Origin: Marinomonas arctica
GTDB taxonomy: Bacteria > Pseudomonadota > Gammaproteobacteria > Pseudomonadales > Marinomonadaceae
Length of the DNA: 64,000 nt
NCBI RefSeq assembly: GCF_003259225.1
Contig: NZ_QHJF01000009.1
Location: forward strand, 62,001-126,000
Reading direction: 5' to 3'
Part shown: piece by piece, positions 1-9,361 of the stretch
Layout: each line of letters begins with the position of its first letter
Numbering within the stretch: position 1 is the first letter of the stretch
The notes under the pieces: generated by a model
Told to the model about the DNA's origin: nothing
Database searches by the model: none
What the model saw: the letters and a program-made list of their open reading frames with translations, nothing else
Translations under genes and position numbers: made by a program

Positions 1-324
1 GCTGGGCCTGCTACCAAGCTCATAAAGTCGTTGTTCACACCAGACTAGATGGTCGATCTCCTCATCTGCTGCATGCTCCATTTCTTCGCGCACAGCGGCC
101 AACTTTGCCGTGGTGGCTTGTCCTGCATACAGAGCTTGAGCACAGACTTCTCCAGTGTGGTTAATGCGCATCAGCCCTGATGCATGTTTGCGCTCAGACT
201 GGTCTAGTAGGCCTTCTTCGAACGACGTTGCCGGAGAAGGGCGTGATGCTCTGGCCGCATGGGGCACAAGTGTTTGTAGCGCACGGTCAAACTGTAATAC
301 GGCTTTGTCTAAAAAAGAGATCAT
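1..324 (-). CDS. coq7: Coq7 ubiquinone-biosynthesis hydroxylase (3' part missing)
   Basis: This is the first 108 codons of a minus-strand gene that runs off the left edge. The protein has the Coq7 signature around residues 50-90, including [15 protein letters not shown] and then [14 protein letters not shown], which supply the Glu and His ligands of the carboxylate-bridged di-iron centre. Coq7 hydroxylates the demethoxy-quinone intermediate in ubiquinone synthesis at the inner membrane. The ATG at 324-322 is preceded by an AGGAGG ribosome site, which fixes the start. It lies 15 bp downstream of the HIT gene and is probably cotranscribed with it. The family assignment is secure although the C-terminal half is outside the window. 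Confidence 0.93.
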   Translation of the reverse strand, partial: MISFLDKAVLQFDRALQTLVPHAARASRPSPATSFEEGLLDQSERKHASGLMRINHTGEVCAQALYAGQATTAKLAAVREEMEHAADEEIDHLVWCEQRLYELGSRPS

Positions 325-339
325 TGTATTTCCTCCTGC

Positions 340-681
340 TTAACCTGGAGGCCAAGTCATGGCGCGGCCACCCAGTACATGCATATGAATATGATAAACG
401 GTTTGTCCGCCCATCTCATTGCAGTTCATCACAACGCGATAGCCTGCGTCACTGATGCCCTTTTGTTTTGCTATCTTAGCTGCCGTGATAGGTAGTTTTC
501 CCATTACCGCAGCATCGGTGTCTGTTAGGTCATTTAGCGTGCTTATATGGCGCTTAGGAATGACTAGGAAATGCGTTGGCGCTTGGGGCATGATGTCTTC
601 AAAGGCCAGCACATCATCGTCTTCGTATAAAACGGTCGCCGGTATCTCTCGGTTCACTATTTTGCAAAATAAACAGTCCAT
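340..681 (-). CDS. HIT-family nucleotide hydrolase (HinT-like)
   Basis: A 113-residue histidine-triad protein with the catalytic motif HIHMHVLGG near the C terminus (about residues 97-105) and a CLFC motif at the N terminus, as in HinT-type purine nucleoside phosphoramidases. These enzymes hydrolyse AMP-lysine and similar adenylates in the cytoplasm. An ATG five codons further upstream (696) is in frame, but AAAGGAGATGAT stands directly before the ATG at 681 and is a good ribosome site, so the shorter form is preferred. It lies between the sensor gene at 726-3059 and coq7, all on the minus strand. Family assignment is firm; the physiological substrate is not known from sequence. Confidence 0.93.
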   Translation of the reverse strand: MDCLFCKIVNREIPATVLYEDDDVLAFEDIMPQAPTHFLVIPKRHISTLNDLTDTDAAVMGKLPITAAKIAKQKGISDAGYRVVMNCNEMGGQTVYHIHMHVLGGRAMTWPPG

Positions 682-725
682 ATCATCTCCTTTCATTAGT
701 ATTATTCAAGGTTAGTGGTATTGCT

Positions 726-3059
726 TCAAGGTGTTTTGCGCAAAGGCTTGATCCGTGACAAGGATGTATTTCTTAGCCTATCTCCCTTTTGTATCAGGCG
801 CGATATTCTCTGTTCCAGTTGGCTCTCTAATTCTGAGCAAGCGATCAGATCATCAAATCCTAGCTTTTTGGCGTAATCTAGCGACATTTTAACATTGTTG
901 CTGATGAGTAAGCACTGATCCTCATGGCGCATTAATGGAAGTAGCCTCTGTTGTGTGACATGGGGAATATGTCCCCCATTGTCGAAGACTAAGATAATGG
1001 ACCCAGACTCTCTTTTCGCAGGCTGCTCTAAATAATCTAATAAGCCCTCTAAAGTGGTGAAGTGCTCTATTTTATTGATATGGCTTTGCAACAGTGTGAG
1101 GGCTTTTTGTAAGTCATGGTCTGTTTGGCCTAAAAGTATAATGTCAAAATGGTGTTGTTGGCTGATATCGTTGTTTGCTGGACGAAGGTGCGCACGCATA
1201 GGCAGTTGAATGTCAAGACGTCGATAGTGGTTGTTCTCAGAAATTTGTATTTCCCCCTCTATATGTTGAATAAGCAGTGTGATGTAGTGCATGCCAAGGT
1301 CAAAGCTTGCGGTGCTTGTGTGGATGCGTTTAGGCAAAGGGTGGCAGCTTAGCTCTAATAAGGTGATGCCTTCACGATTCATCTCGTGTCGGATGATATC
1401 GAGAGTAAGCACTTGGTCGGTAAAGTGTTTGAATTCCTGAGCAAGGCTTTCAATAAGGTGCTGTAGGATGGAGGCGTGCTGCAGTATTTCCACTTGGTCG
1501 GTTTTGTTACTATTGATTTCTATTAGAGCGTTGTCTTGATCCAAGCGTTGAACATTGTTGTAGGCGTTGTCTATGAGTTGATCGAGTGATATTGGATAAG
1601 ATTGTTCTGGTGGTGAATTTTCTTTTATATCATTCAGCAGATCAATGCGTTCAATCAGGTTTTTTAAATTATTATTGGCGGTCAGACTGCTTGATAAAAA
1701 CAGCCTTGTTTCATTTGAAGTGGCGGCTTGTTCAAGGTGTGTGAGTCCCCCGTCAATGATATTGACTTGACGGCGTAAACGACTGGATAGATCCGACAGA
1801 AGATCCGCGACTTCAGTTTGAGAGTGTTTGGTCCTGTGAGCATGTCGCTGCAACAAAGGCGTGGTTTGTGCAATGATGCCAGTGAAATGAATCATTGCTT
1901 CAATGATAATTGTGATCGTTAGTCCCCACTCAAATAGGAGTGCACTGGGTATGATGCCGTAAACGGACAAGATCCAAGCAAAGTGACCTGTAAGCAATGT
2001 TAGTCTGGCAACCAAATAATACCCAGAAATGGGGACTTTATGAATAAACGCGGCAACCGCGTGAATGGTCAGTAAAATCAGTGTGATTACCACCATTGAA
2101 GACAGTATCGTGATGTTTATTTGTTCTGGAGAAAGGGTAAAAACAACCGCGAATAGAGCATTAATTGAACCAATGATCAGTAATGCTTTGTCTATTTTAG
2201 GTAGATAGTTTTTAGTATCTATATAAAGCCGAGAAAAAAACACAATAGCGCACAGACATGACAATGCCGCTAAATTGTAGATGCGCTCTTGAATATTGAT
2301 CTGATCCGGAAAAAAGGCGGATATTTGATCATGAAGTGAAAGGTGCAAGACAGCGATACCAATCAGTAAACCGCTGTAGATTAGATACATAGGGTGTGAG
2401 GTTTTGATAAAAAAGAACACATTACAAACAAAGAGAGTGATGAGTATGCCAATTAAGATGCCCGTAACGGTTAGGTTTTTTTGGGCATCTAGGCTCATTT
2501 GTGAAAGGGTTTTGAGTTCAATTTTAGCGTTAATTGGCAAATCAGAAGAAAGCTTCAAATATAAGGTGAAAACAGGCGGTGAGTTCGCTGGAATGTTGAA
2601 TACATAGTGAGGCGCTTTAATTGGCCTATTGTTATAGGGGCGTGCGCCACCGAGTTCCGCTTGAACCTGATTTTCATATAAGTTAGGCAGATATATATCA
2701 AGGTATTGTAGTCTGGGGGTGTTTATTTCCAGCAAGATAGGCATGTTGCTGGTGGTCCGGATGGCAATGTCTGTGCGTATCCAAACGTTGCCTTTGACTA
2801 AGCCAAACTGCAGGTAGTTTCGATTCAGTGGGCGAAAACGTTTCGCGTATAGATCCGATGAAATAGTGTCAAATGAGAGGTTTTTATCGGTATCAATAAA
2901 ATAAGTGCCACTTTTGCCAATATTGAAGACACTGTTTGAATCATCAATAATGGCGATCGTGTTTGAGCCCCACACTGTGTTGGAGATGCCGAGTAAAAAT
3001 AGTAAAATCAATTGATAAAACAAAACGCTAGCCCAAACCAGTTCTATGAAGGCTATCAT
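726..3059 (-). CDS. RetS-like 7TMR-DISM sensor with degenerate kinase and receiver regions
   Basis: A 777-residue membrane sensor. After an N-terminal hydrophobic segment comes a periplasmic 7TMR-DISMED2-like domain (about residues 45-185), then seven transmembrane helices (about 190-400), then a cytoplasmic part resembling a histidine kinase followed by a receiver-like domain. The segment aligning with the H-box reads SSRLRRQV where active kinases have SHEIRTPL, so the phosphorylated His appears replaced by Ser. The ATPase part keeps an N-box-like helix but I see no clear G-boxes. The gene follows purD at a short distance, the position held by retS in Pseudomonas aeruginosa. The inferred role is a non-catalytic modulator of another sensor kinase. 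Domain assignment is good; the RetS analogy is inference. Confidence 0.75.
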   Translation of the reverse strand: MIAFIELVWASVLFYQLILLFLLGISNTVWGSNTIAIIDDSNSVFNIGKSGTYFIDTDKNLSFDTISSDLYAKRFRPLNRNYLQFGLVKGNVWIRTDIAIRTTSNMPILLEINTPRLQYLDIYLPNLYENQVQAELGGARPYNNRPIKAPHYVFNIPANSPPVFTLYLKLSSDLPINAKIELKTLSQMSLDAQKNLTVTGILIGILITLFVCNVFFFIKTSHPMYLIYSGLLIGIAVLHLSLHDQISAFFPDQINIQERIYNLAALSCLCAIVFFSRLYIDTKNYLPKIDKALLIIGSINALFAVVFTLSPEQINITILSSMVVITLILLTIHAVAAFIHKVPISGYYLVARLTLLTGHFAWILSVYGIIPSALLFEWGLTITIIIEAMIHFTGIIAQTTPLLQRHAHRTKHSQTEVADLLSDLSSRLRRQVNIIDGGLTHLEQAATSNETRLFLSSSLTANNNLKNLIERIDLLNDIKENSPPEQSYPISLDQLIDNAYNNVQRLDQDNALIEINSNKTDQVEILQHASILQHLIESLAQEFKHFTDQVLTLDIIRHEMNREGITLLELSCHPLPKRIHTSTASFDLGMHYITLLIQHIEGEIQISENNHYRRLDIQLPMRAHLRPANNDISQQHHFDIILLGQTDHDLQKALTLLQSHINKIEHFTTLEGLLDYLEQPAKRESGSIILVFDNGGHIPHVTQQRLLPLMRHEDQCLLISNNVKMSLDYAKKLGFDDLIACSELESQLEQRISRLIQKGDRLRNTSLSRIKPLRKTP

Positions 3060-3081
3060 TATTAACTAGATAGGGGATTGA

Positions 3082-3333
3082 ATGCTATATCCAATTTTGG
3101 TGGAACATTATGTTTGGTTTAGTCTGTTGCTGTTGGGCGTTACCTGGTTTGCCAGGCAGTCGAAGCCCGCTACACGAACCAATCTCATGTATGGCTACGG
3201 GATGATCGCGACATTGGGCTTTGTTCTGGGGTTTGATTGGGTGGCCGGTATTATATTTGGTTTGTTGGTTTTGGAGGTAGGGCGTTTGTTTAAGGCTTGG
3301 TTAGATAAAAAACAAGCGCAGCTGAAAAAATAA
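3082..3333 (+). CDS. Small membrane protein of unknown function
   Basis: An 83-residue plus-strand protein with two to three hydrophobic segments (about residues 8-24, 38-52 and 55-68) and a basic C-terminal tail rich in Lys. It begins 22 bp from the divergent start of the DISM sensor gene, so the two promoters must overlap, and it is followed by a strong hairpin terminator at 3363-3388. I do not recognise a named family. The clean ATG start, the placement between divergent and convergent neighbours and the terminator support a real gene. Confidence 0.7.
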   Translation: MLYPILVEHYVWFSLLLLGVTWFARQSKPATRTNLMYGYGMIATLGFVLGFDWVAGIIFGLLVLEVGRLFKAWLDKKQAQLKK

Positions 3334-3362
3334 TACTTTATTGTGCGGCAGTACTGAGCATA

Positions 3363-3388
3363 AAAAAGGCCTCATGCGAGGCCTTTTT
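3363..3388. terminator. Bidirectional hairpin terminator
   Basis: A perfect 11-bp stem (AAAAAGGCCTC / GAGGCCTTTTT) with an ATGC loop lies between the convergent small membrane gene and purD. Runs of A and T on the two sides let it work in both directions. Confidence 0.9.
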
Positions 3389-3422
3389 ACTAAGAATTAG
3401 TCTGTCTTAAGTAATAGAAAGA

Positions 3423-4709
3423 CTACTTCTGTTCACGTGCAATGGCACGATGACCAATGTCGGTACGGAAATACACCTTATCCCAAGACAAGGTTTTAAC
3501 AACCTCGTAAGCAGACGCTTGTGCTTGAGCAACTGTATCGCCAAGAGCAACGGCGCAAAGAACACGGCCGCCATTGGTAACCACTTGGCCGTCTTTTAAT
3601 GTTGTGCCCGCTTGAAAGACTTTCTGACCTTCAGGAAGGACGGCGTCCAAACCCGAAATAACGTCGCCTTTAGGGTAATCGGCAGGGTAGCCGCCAGCCG
3701 CAAGCACCACACCTAAACTGGCGCGAGGATCCCAATCGGCTTCAACCGTGTCTAGCTTACCATTGACCGCAGCCAAGCACATTTGAGCCAAATCAGAGCG
3801 CAAGCGCATCATGATAGGTTGGGTTTCTGGATCACCAAAACGGCAGTTGTATTCCAATGTTTTGGGCGTGCCATCGGGCGCGATCATCACGCCAGCGTAT
3901 AAGAAACCACGGTAGCGATTGCCTTCTGCGTTCATGCCTTTAACCGTTGGCATGATAACTTCGTTCATAATGCGATCATGAATTTCTGGTGTCACAACCG
4001 GAGCAGGAGAGTACGCGCCCATGCCGCCCGTGTTTGGGCCTTTGTCGCCGTTATCGCGTGCCTTGTGGTCTTGGCTTGTCGCCATCGGTAACACCGTTTC
4101 GCCATCCACCATGCAGATAAAGCTGGCTTCTTCGCCTACCAAGAATTCTTCGATCACAACACGGCTGCCCGCATCGCCAAAGGCATTGCCTTGTAGCATG
4201 TCTTCAACCGCTTCAATGGCTTCGGCTTCCGTCTGCGCCAAGATAACGCCTTTACCAGCGGCTAGACCATCGGCCTTAACCACAATCGGGGCACCGTGTT
4301 GCTTGATGTAAGCAACCGCTGGCTCGATCTCAGTGAAGTTGCCGTAAGCAGCCGTTGGAATGTTGTGGCGCGCTAAGAAATCTTTTGTGAAGGCTTTAGA
4401 GCCTTCTAGCTGTGCCGCCGCCGCTGTGGGGCCAAAGATCGCCAAGCCTTCTTTTTCAAAGGCATCTACCACACCGATGACCAAAGGCGCTTCTGGACCA
4501 ACAATGGTTAGGTCGATGTTTTCTTTTTTTGCAAAAGCAACAAGATCGGCAATATCAGTGACGCCAATGTTAACGTTTTCGACTTTGTCTTCTGTTGCTG
4601 TGCCTGCGTTGCCAGGCGCAACGAAAACTTTTTCAACTTGGTTAGATTCTGCAGTCTTCCATGCTAGAGCATGTTCACGACCACCGTTACCAATAATAAG
4701 AACTTTCAT
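3423..4709 (-). CDS. purD: Phosphoribosylamine-glycine ligase
   Basis: A 428-residue protein of normal length for GAR synthetase, which joins glycine to phosphoribosylamine with ATP in the second step of purine synthesis. It begins with MKVLIIGNGGREHALAWK, the N-terminal PurD signature. The ATP-grasp core follows, with KADGLAAGKGV near residue 145 and GPNTGGMGAYSPAP near residue 230. It lies downstream of purH on the same strand, and two small hairpins occupy the roughly 80-bp gap. The purH-purD pair is conserved in gammaproteobacteria. Identification is certain. Confidence 0.98.
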   Translation of the reverse strand: MKVLIIGNGGREHALAWKTAESNQVEKVFVAPGNAGTATEDKVENVNIGVTDIADLVAFAKKENIDLTIVGPEAPLVIGVVDAFEKEGLAIFGPTAAAAQLEGSKAFTKDFLARHNIPTAAYGNFTEIEPAVAYIKQHGAPIVVKADGLAAGKGVILAQTEAEAIEAVEDMLQGNAFGDAGSRVVIEEFLVGEEASFICMVDGETVLPMATSQDHKARDNGDKGPNTGGMGAYSPAPVVTPEIHDRIMNEVIMPTVKGMNAEGNRYRGFLYAGVMIAPDGTPKTLEYNCRFGDPETQPIMMRLRSDLAQMCLAAVNGKLDTVEADWDPRASLGVVLAAGGYPADYPKGDVISGLDAVLPEGQKVFQAGTTLKDGQVVTNGGRVLCAVALGDTVAQAQASAYEVVKTLSWDKVYFRTDIGHRAIAREQK

Positions 4710-4735
4710 TATCTAATCCTTTGTATTGCAAACCA

Positions 4736-4781
4736 GAGGCCGTAGCCTCCGGTGACGAACTAAGAAGCCTTGACTTCTTAG
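4736..4781 (-). other. Two small hairpins between purH and purD
   Basis: GAGGC-CGTA-GCCTC (4736-4749) and CTAAGAAG-CCTTGA-CTTCTTAG (4760-4781) are perfect short stems in the intergenic space of the pair. Neither has a T-tract, so they look more like RNA-processing or stability elements than terminators. Confidence 0.5.
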
Positions 4782-4791
4782 TGACGGCTTA

Positions 4792-6372
4792 TTAATGACG
4801 GAAATGACGCATGCCTGTGAAGACCATTGCCATACCAGCTTCGTCTGCTGCCGCGATGACTTCTTCGTCACGCATAGAGCCACCTGGCTGAATAACCGCT
4901 GTAATACCGGCTTGCGCTGCTGCATCGATACCATCACGGAATGGGAAGAAGGCATCAGACGCCATGACGGAACCGGCGACTTCTAGGTTTTCATCAGCGG
5001 CTTTAATGCCCGCAATTTTAGCGCTGTAAACGCGGCTCATTTGGCCTGCGCCAACACCGATGGTTTGTTCTGCTTTGGCATAAACAATGGCGTTAGATTT
5101 AACAAATTTTGCCACTTTCCAAGCAAACAATAGATCTTTTAGCTCTTCTTCGCTAGGTTGGCGTTTAGAGACAATTTTAAGATCGTCTAACGTAATCACG
5201 CCATCGTCACGGTCCTGAACCAATAAACCACCGTTTACACGCTTGTAATCTAGCGCCGCTGGTTTGTCTTTAGACCATTGGCCACATTCAAGCAGACGAA
5301 CATTTTGTTTCGCTGCAATGATGTCGGCCGCTGCTTTGCTAACGCTTGGGGCTATGATCACTTCAACGAATTGACGGTCAACAATCGCTTGTGCGGTTTT
5401 AGCGTCTAGCTCTTGGTTGAAGGCAATGATGCCACCGAATGCAGACGTTGGGTCTGTTTGGAAAGCAATATCATAAGCTTCAAATTGCGTCGCTGCGGTT
5501 GCTACGCCACACGGGTTGGCGTGTTTGACGATAACGCAAGCCGGCTTATCAAAACTTTTGACACACTCAAGAGCGGCATCAGTATCAGCGATGTTGTTGT
5601 AAGACAATGCTTTACCTTGGATTTGTTTCGCTGTGCTGATAGACGCTTCTTTCGGGTTCGCTTCAACATAAAACGCGGCTTTTTGGTGAGGGTTCTCACC
5701 GTAGCGCATTTCTTCGTGTTTGTGGAATTGTAGGTTAAATGTACGTGCAAACTCTTCGCTGCCGCCTGCCACTTTTTTACCTAGGAAGTTGGCAATGGCG
5801 CCATCGTAGTGTGATGTGTGTTCGAACGCTTTCACCGCAAGGTCGAAACGCTGTTCAAACGTCAAGCCGCCATCGGCTTTAAGAGAAGCCAAGATTGCTT
5901 CGTAGCTAGAAGGAGACACTACAATAGCGACGTCTTTATGGTTTTTTGCTGCAGAGCGAACCATAGTGGGGCCGCCAATATCGATGTTTTCAATCGCCAT
6001 GGGGAGATCGCAATCAGGGCGCTCAATCGTTGCTTCGAATGGATACAGGTTCACCACCACCATATCGATTTCTTCGATGCCATGTTCTTTCATGATGGCG
6101 CCGTCGATGTCGCGACGACCAAGAATGCCACCGTGTACTTTTGGGTGCAGTGTTTTTACACGGCCATCCATCATTTCTGGGAAGCCTGTGTAATCAGATA
6201 CTTCGGTTGCTTTAACGTTGCTGTCCAATAAAAGACGGTAAGTTCCACCAGTTGAAAGAATTTCAACACCTTGAGCGGTCAGTTCGCGCGCGAATTCGAC
6301 AATGCCTGTTTTGTCGGAAACACTGATTAACGCTCGTTTGATTGGAGTTACGGTATTTTGATTTGCCATCAT
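4792..6372 (-). CDS. purH: Bifunctional AICAR transformylase / IMP cyclohydrolase
   Basis: About 526 residues. The N-terminal MGS-like domain, with [11 protein letters not shown] and then STGGTYRLL, carries IMP cyclohydrolase. The rest carries AICAR formyltransferase, with motifs such as [10 protein letters not shown] and [10 protein letters not shown]. The enzyme catalyses the last two steps of IMP synthesis. The reading frame extends upstream to a TTG at 6405, but the tandem ATGs at 6372 and 6369 with a GAGA ribosome site match the usual PurH length, so the ATG at 6372 is chosen. It is separated from fis by a perfect palindromic terminator, so it probably has its own promoter between 6372 and 6421. 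Identification is certain. Confidence 0.97.
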   Translation of the reverse strand: MMANQNTVTPIKRALISVSDKTGIVEFARELTAQGVEILSTGGTYRLLLDSNVKATEVSDYTGFPEMMDGRVKTLHPKVHGGILGRRDIDGAIMKEHGIEEIDMVVVNLYPFEATIERPDCDLPMAIENIDIGGPTMVRSAAKNHKDVAIVVSPSSYEAILASLKADGGLTFEQRFDLAVKAFEHTSHYDGAIANFLGKKVAGGSEEFARTFNLQFHKHEEMRYGENPHQKAAFYVEANPKEASISTAKQIQGKALSYNNIADTDAALECVKSFDKPACVIVKHANPCGVATAATQFEAYDIAFQTDPTSAFGGIIAFNQELDAKTAQAIVDRQFVEVIIAPSVSKAAADIIAAKQNVRLLECGQWSKDKPAALDYKRVNGGLLVQDRDDGVITLDDLKIVSKRQPSEEELKDLLFAWKVAKFVKSNAIVYAKAEQTIGVGAGQMSRVYSAKIAGIKAADENLEVAGSVMASDAFFPFRDGIDAAAQAGITAVIQPGGSMRDEEVIAAADEAGMAMVFTGMRHFRH

Positions 6373-6420
6373 GGTTCTCGCAGTTAATTTAACACTAAAA
6401 AACAAGGGGAAGATAAGACG

Positions 6421-6448
6421 AAAAAAAGGGCGAATTCGCCCTTTTTTT
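6421..6448 (-). terminator. Palindromic terminator after fis
   Basis: A7-GGGCGAATTCGCCC-T7 is a perfect 28-nt palindrome just downstream of the fis stop codon on the minus strand. Its A and T tracts would allow termination in either direction. Confidence 0.9.
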
Positions 6449-6456
6449 CTTTGTGC

Positions 6457-6735
6457 TTATAGCATGCCGTATTGCTTTAACTTCTTGCGAAGTGTTCCTC
6501 GGTTTAACCCAAGGATGGTGGATGCTTTGGTTTGGTTATCCTTTGTGTAGCTCATGACAGACTCTAGCAAAGGCGCCTCAACCTCGGCTAAGACTAACTG
6601 GTATAAGTCTGTTATTGGCTGCCCATCAAGATGAGCGAAATAGTTTTGTAGGGCTTTTTCAACATTGTCACGTAGGGTTTGTGACTGCTCTGAAGAAGCG
6701 GCTTGAAACGTATGAGTATGAGTTTGTTCTACCAC
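6457..6735 (-). CDS. fis: DNA-binding protein Fis
   Basis: Nucleoid-associated regulator of rRNA and growth-phase genes. The C-terminal helix-turn-helix [20 protein letters not shown] is nearly identical to other Fis proteins, and the core [17 protein letters not shown] is typical. An in-frame ATG at 6780 would give 107 residues. The GTG at 6735 has AGAAGGT six bases upstream and gives a protein beginning MVEQ, resembling the MFEQ start of E. coli Fis, so the 92-residue form is preferred. It lies downstream of dusB on the same strand, the classic dusB-fis operon. Family certain; start moderately sure. Confidence 0.93.
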   Translation of the reverse strand: MVEQTHTHTFQAASSEQSQTLRDNVEKALQNYFAHLDGQPITDLYQLVLAEVEAPLLESVMSYTKDNQTKASTILGLNRGTLRKKLKQYGML

Positions 6736-6853
6736 AGAATGACCTTCTATTTTTAAAGCTAACCATTTGTTAATGCACATTGACCATCATATAGAAGGGC
6801 GATCTAACTCTTCTTTTTTGATGTTCATAACATTAAGTGTAAGGTTCGTTTGC

Positions 6854-7822
6854 CTATTGGCAAACAAAGAACTCTTCCAATTTATCAAGCTGTTCTTGCG
6901 TATTATCAATACGATTAAACAGGCTTCGAAATTGTGTGTTATCCGCTAACGTTTGCAGGTACCAACCAACATGCTTGCGAGCAATACGCACACCCAAATA
7001 ATCACCATAAAATTGATGGAGGGCGTTCACGTGGTTAATAACAAGCTGTCTCACCTCAGATAAAGAGGGAGGTGTTAACAATTCGTTTGTTTCTAAATAG
7101 TGGTTTATTTCGCGAAAAATCCACGGTCTTCCTTGGGCAGCTCGACCAATCATGATGCCATCCGCCTTGGTGTAATCTTTCACAAATTTTGCTGATTGCG
7201 CGTCTTTAATGTCCCCATTAGCAAAAATAGGGATACTCAAATGATGCTTAATCTCTGCAATCGTGTCGTATTCAGCTTGTCCTTGGAATTTGCATTCCCG
7301 CGTTCGCCCATGAATTGCTAAGGCCTGAATGCCTATGTCTTCTGCCATTTTTGCAATCGCAAGACCGTTTTTTTGATCTAGACTCCATCCCGTACGGATT
7401 TTTAGAGTGACTGGAACAGACACACTATTTACAACCGATTCCAGTATTTCACGAACAAGCGCTTCATCTTTCAGCAATGCGGAGCCAGCTGCTTTGTTGC
7501 ATACTTTTTTAGCGGGACATCCCATGTTGATATCAATGATTTGTGCGCCTAGCTCAACGTTTTGTTGAGCCGCTTCAGTCATCATTTGGGGATCACCGCC
7601 AGCAATTTGAACGGATCTCGGCGAGACTTCCGCATCATGGATTAAACGATGACGGCTTTTAGTCGAGTTCCACAGGCGAACGTCAGAGGTAACCATTTCG
7701 GATACCACTAAGCCTGCACCTTGGTCATGACAAAGGCGGCGAAATGGCAAATCTGTTACACCAGCCATAGGGGCAAGAATAACCGGTTTGTCAACGCAAT
7801 ATGGGCCAATAGCAAATGCCAT
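6854..7822 (-). CDS. dusB: tRNA-dihydrouridine synthase B
   Basis: A 322-residue flavoenzyme that reduces uridine to dihydrouridine in tRNA. It has the FMN-binding TIM barrel start ILAPMAGVTDLPFRRL (about residues 15-30), the catalytic-Cys motif MGCPAKKVCNKAAGSALL (about residues 100-117) and IHGRTR further on. Length is normal for DusB. It precedes fis with a short gap, and a candidate promoter lies at 7882-7910. Identification is certain by motif and by the dusB-fis pairing. Confidence 0.97.
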   Translation of the reverse strand: MAFAIGPYCVDKPVILAPMAGVTDLPFRRLCHDQGAGLVVSEMVTSDVRLWNSTKSRHRLIHDAEVSPRSVQIAGGDPQMMTEAAQQNVELGAQIIDINMGCPAKKVCNKAAGSALLKDEALVREILESVVNSVSVPVTLKIRTGWSLDQKNGLAIAKMAEDIGIQALAIHGRTRECKFQGQAEYDTIAEIKHHLSIPIFANGDIKDAQSAKFVKDYTKADGIMIGRAAQGRPWIFREINHYLETNELLTPPSLSEVRQLVINHVNALHQFYGDYLGVRIARKHVGWYLQTLADNTQFRSLFNRIDNTQEQLDKLEEFFVCQ

Positions 7823-7881
7823 GATGTTCCTGAATACTGGATTGAATGTTAAAGATCGTCGACAGTGTCGAGCGGGCGTGA

Positions 7882-7910
7882 ATAATACCTATGCAATCGT
7901 TGTTTTTGAA
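7882..7910 (-). promoter_or_regulatory. Candidate promoter of dusB-fis
   Basis: On the minus strand TTCAAA (7910-7905) and TATTAT (7887-7882) are 17 bp apart, followed by a GC-rich stretch, CACGCCCGCTCG, at the expected start region. A GC-rich discriminator is a known feature of growth-rate and ppGpp controlled promoters such as E. coli fis. Pattern only, and the -35 match is weak. Confidence 0.35.
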
Positions 7911-7919
7911 GTCTTGACA

Positions 7920-7955
7920 GGCTAAAAACTGACTATTTTTTGTCCTTTTTTAGCC
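7920..7955 (-). terminator. Probable terminator of the DUF3426 gene
   Basis: GGCTAAAAA (7920-7928) pairs with TTTTTAGCC (7947-7955). The AT-rich stem sits between the DUF3426 gene stop codon and the dusB promoter region. Confidence 0.5.
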
Positions 7956-7978
7956 CTTTATAGAAAAAGACGTGAAAA

Positions 7979-9316
7979 CTAGTAGGACCGAGTGTCTGCG
8001 GGGAAGGCTTTAAGTTGGTGTGTCACCGCGCGAGCGCCTGGATCTTGTATAGGTATAACAAGATGAATGGGCGTATTGGGCGGCATATAAGTGATATCAA
8101 GAAAGTCTTTTTGCAGATAATCGGTTGGTGAAAAGAGGCGAGCGGCAACAGGCTGACCATTTAAATCAAAGAATTCTAAAGCAATTTTGGGCATTGGCTG
8201 AGAAAAATGACTGGCGTTGGTGATAATGGCGTTCACCAACAGCGTATTAGGTAAGGTTGGGTGACTTTGTATCCGCACATGCTGAATGGTGATCGTACTG
8301 ACGTCTTCAAATCGTGGTAGCACGCAGCCAGAGTATGAGCAAATGGTTCGGTAAAGAGATCTAAAGTTAGAAGAGCGACTGCCTTCTTCAAAAAAATGCA
8401 TCGCAACTTGCAGAGTGAGTAAGGCTATGCCGAACACGGAGGCAAAAAACCACAGCCATGGATGACCACTTTTACGGCGTGAGAGAGATTCATTTTCACC
8501 AAGTAAAGGGGCCAGACTTTGCTGGGCAGACAATTGCTCAAGAATGCTGTGTTGGTTCTTGATATCCGACGGGCGGGTTTGTTCCGCTGCACTTTGGGCA
8601 AGCGAATGGAGCGCTGCCATGTAGTCGGGTTCTTTTTGTGTAGTTGGTTGTGGCTGGTTGCTGAATGGCTTTGCAGTGGTCTGCCATGTTGCATTGGTTG
8701 TCTTGACTGCATTTAGCGCATCTGAAAGTTCATTGTTCGCCAGTGCATTCGTGTTTGGCGGTGTGCTGTTTTGTGCGTTGGTTTTGACCGCAGGTGCTGC
8801 TTTAAGAGCCGCTTCCACTTCGGCAAGCTCAACTTCCCAAGGGGCTGGTTCCTCAGATAGAGTGGCCGTCATTGAACGTTTGGCGTTCAGTGTCTCTCTT
8901 GGGAGATCGGGTTGTTTATCCGCTGCTCTATTTGGGATGGTGCTTTCATTTTGACGAGTGTCTAGGAATGTCTGGGTGTCTTTTTCATCAAAAGGCGTGA
9001 GGTCTTTGTCATTAAATAGCGTATCTAGCCAATCAGGATTGACTATTTCTTCTGTTGGCGGCAGTCGTTTTTCTATTGATGCGTTTATAGTGCTGGTTTG
9101 TGCAAGCGGGAGAGTGGGTTTTACGGGAGATGTGGCTGCCTTGTCTGATGGTGTTGAAGGCTCGGCTTTTGTTTTGTCGTTGATGCTGTCGCTGGCATTA
9201 AAGATGTGAAAACATTGACCACATCTTACTTTGCCCTTGGCCATGCTTAATACGTCATCGCTTACTCGAAATGCGGTTGAACATTTTGGGCAACGGGTTA
9301 TTAGGCTATTGGCCAT
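7979..9316 (-). CDS. Zinc-ribbon and DUF3426 membrane protein
   Basis: A 445-residue protein. It has an MJ0042-type zinc ribbon at the N terminus (C9-x2-C12 and C32-x2-C35), a long low-complexity acidic and Gln/Thr-rich linker (about residues 45-270), one transmembrane helix (about 285-305) and a C-terminal DUF3426 domain, probably periplasmic. A gene of this type between prmA and dusB is conserved in Pseudomonas relatives. The function is unknown. The zinc ribbon would be cytoplasmic, which suggests a tethered sensor or scaffold, but this is inference. Confidence 0.88.
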   Translation of the reverse strand: MANSLITRCPKCSTAFRVSDDVLSMAKGKVRCGQCFHIFNASDSINDKTKAEPSTPSDKAATSPVKPTLPLAQTSTINASIEKRLPPTEEIVNPDWLDTLFNDKDLTPFDEKDTQTFLDTRQNESTIPNRAADKQPDLPRETLNAKRSMTATLSEEPAPWEVELAEVEAALKAAPAVKTNAQNSTPPNTNALANNELSDALNAVKTTNATWQTTAKPFSNQPQPTTQKEPDYMAALHSLAQSAAEQTRPSDIKNQHSILEQLSAQQSLAPLLGENESLSRRKSGHPWLWFFASVFGIALLTLQVAMHFFEEGSRSSNFRSLYRTICSYSGCVLPRFEDVSTITIQHVRIQSHPTLPNTLLVNAIITNASHFSQPMPKIALEFFDLNGQPVAARLFSPTDYLQKDFLDITYMPPNTPIHLVIPIQDPGARAVTHQLKAFPADTRSY

Positions 9317-9361
9317 GGGGTGCTATCTTCCTGTTTAAATCTTGATTGGGTTAATGGGTTA

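Noticed and set aside
5413..6231. Long plus-strand frames opposite purH
   Set aside because: They are mirror frames of a highly conserved gene with strong codon bias; no start signals and no homology.
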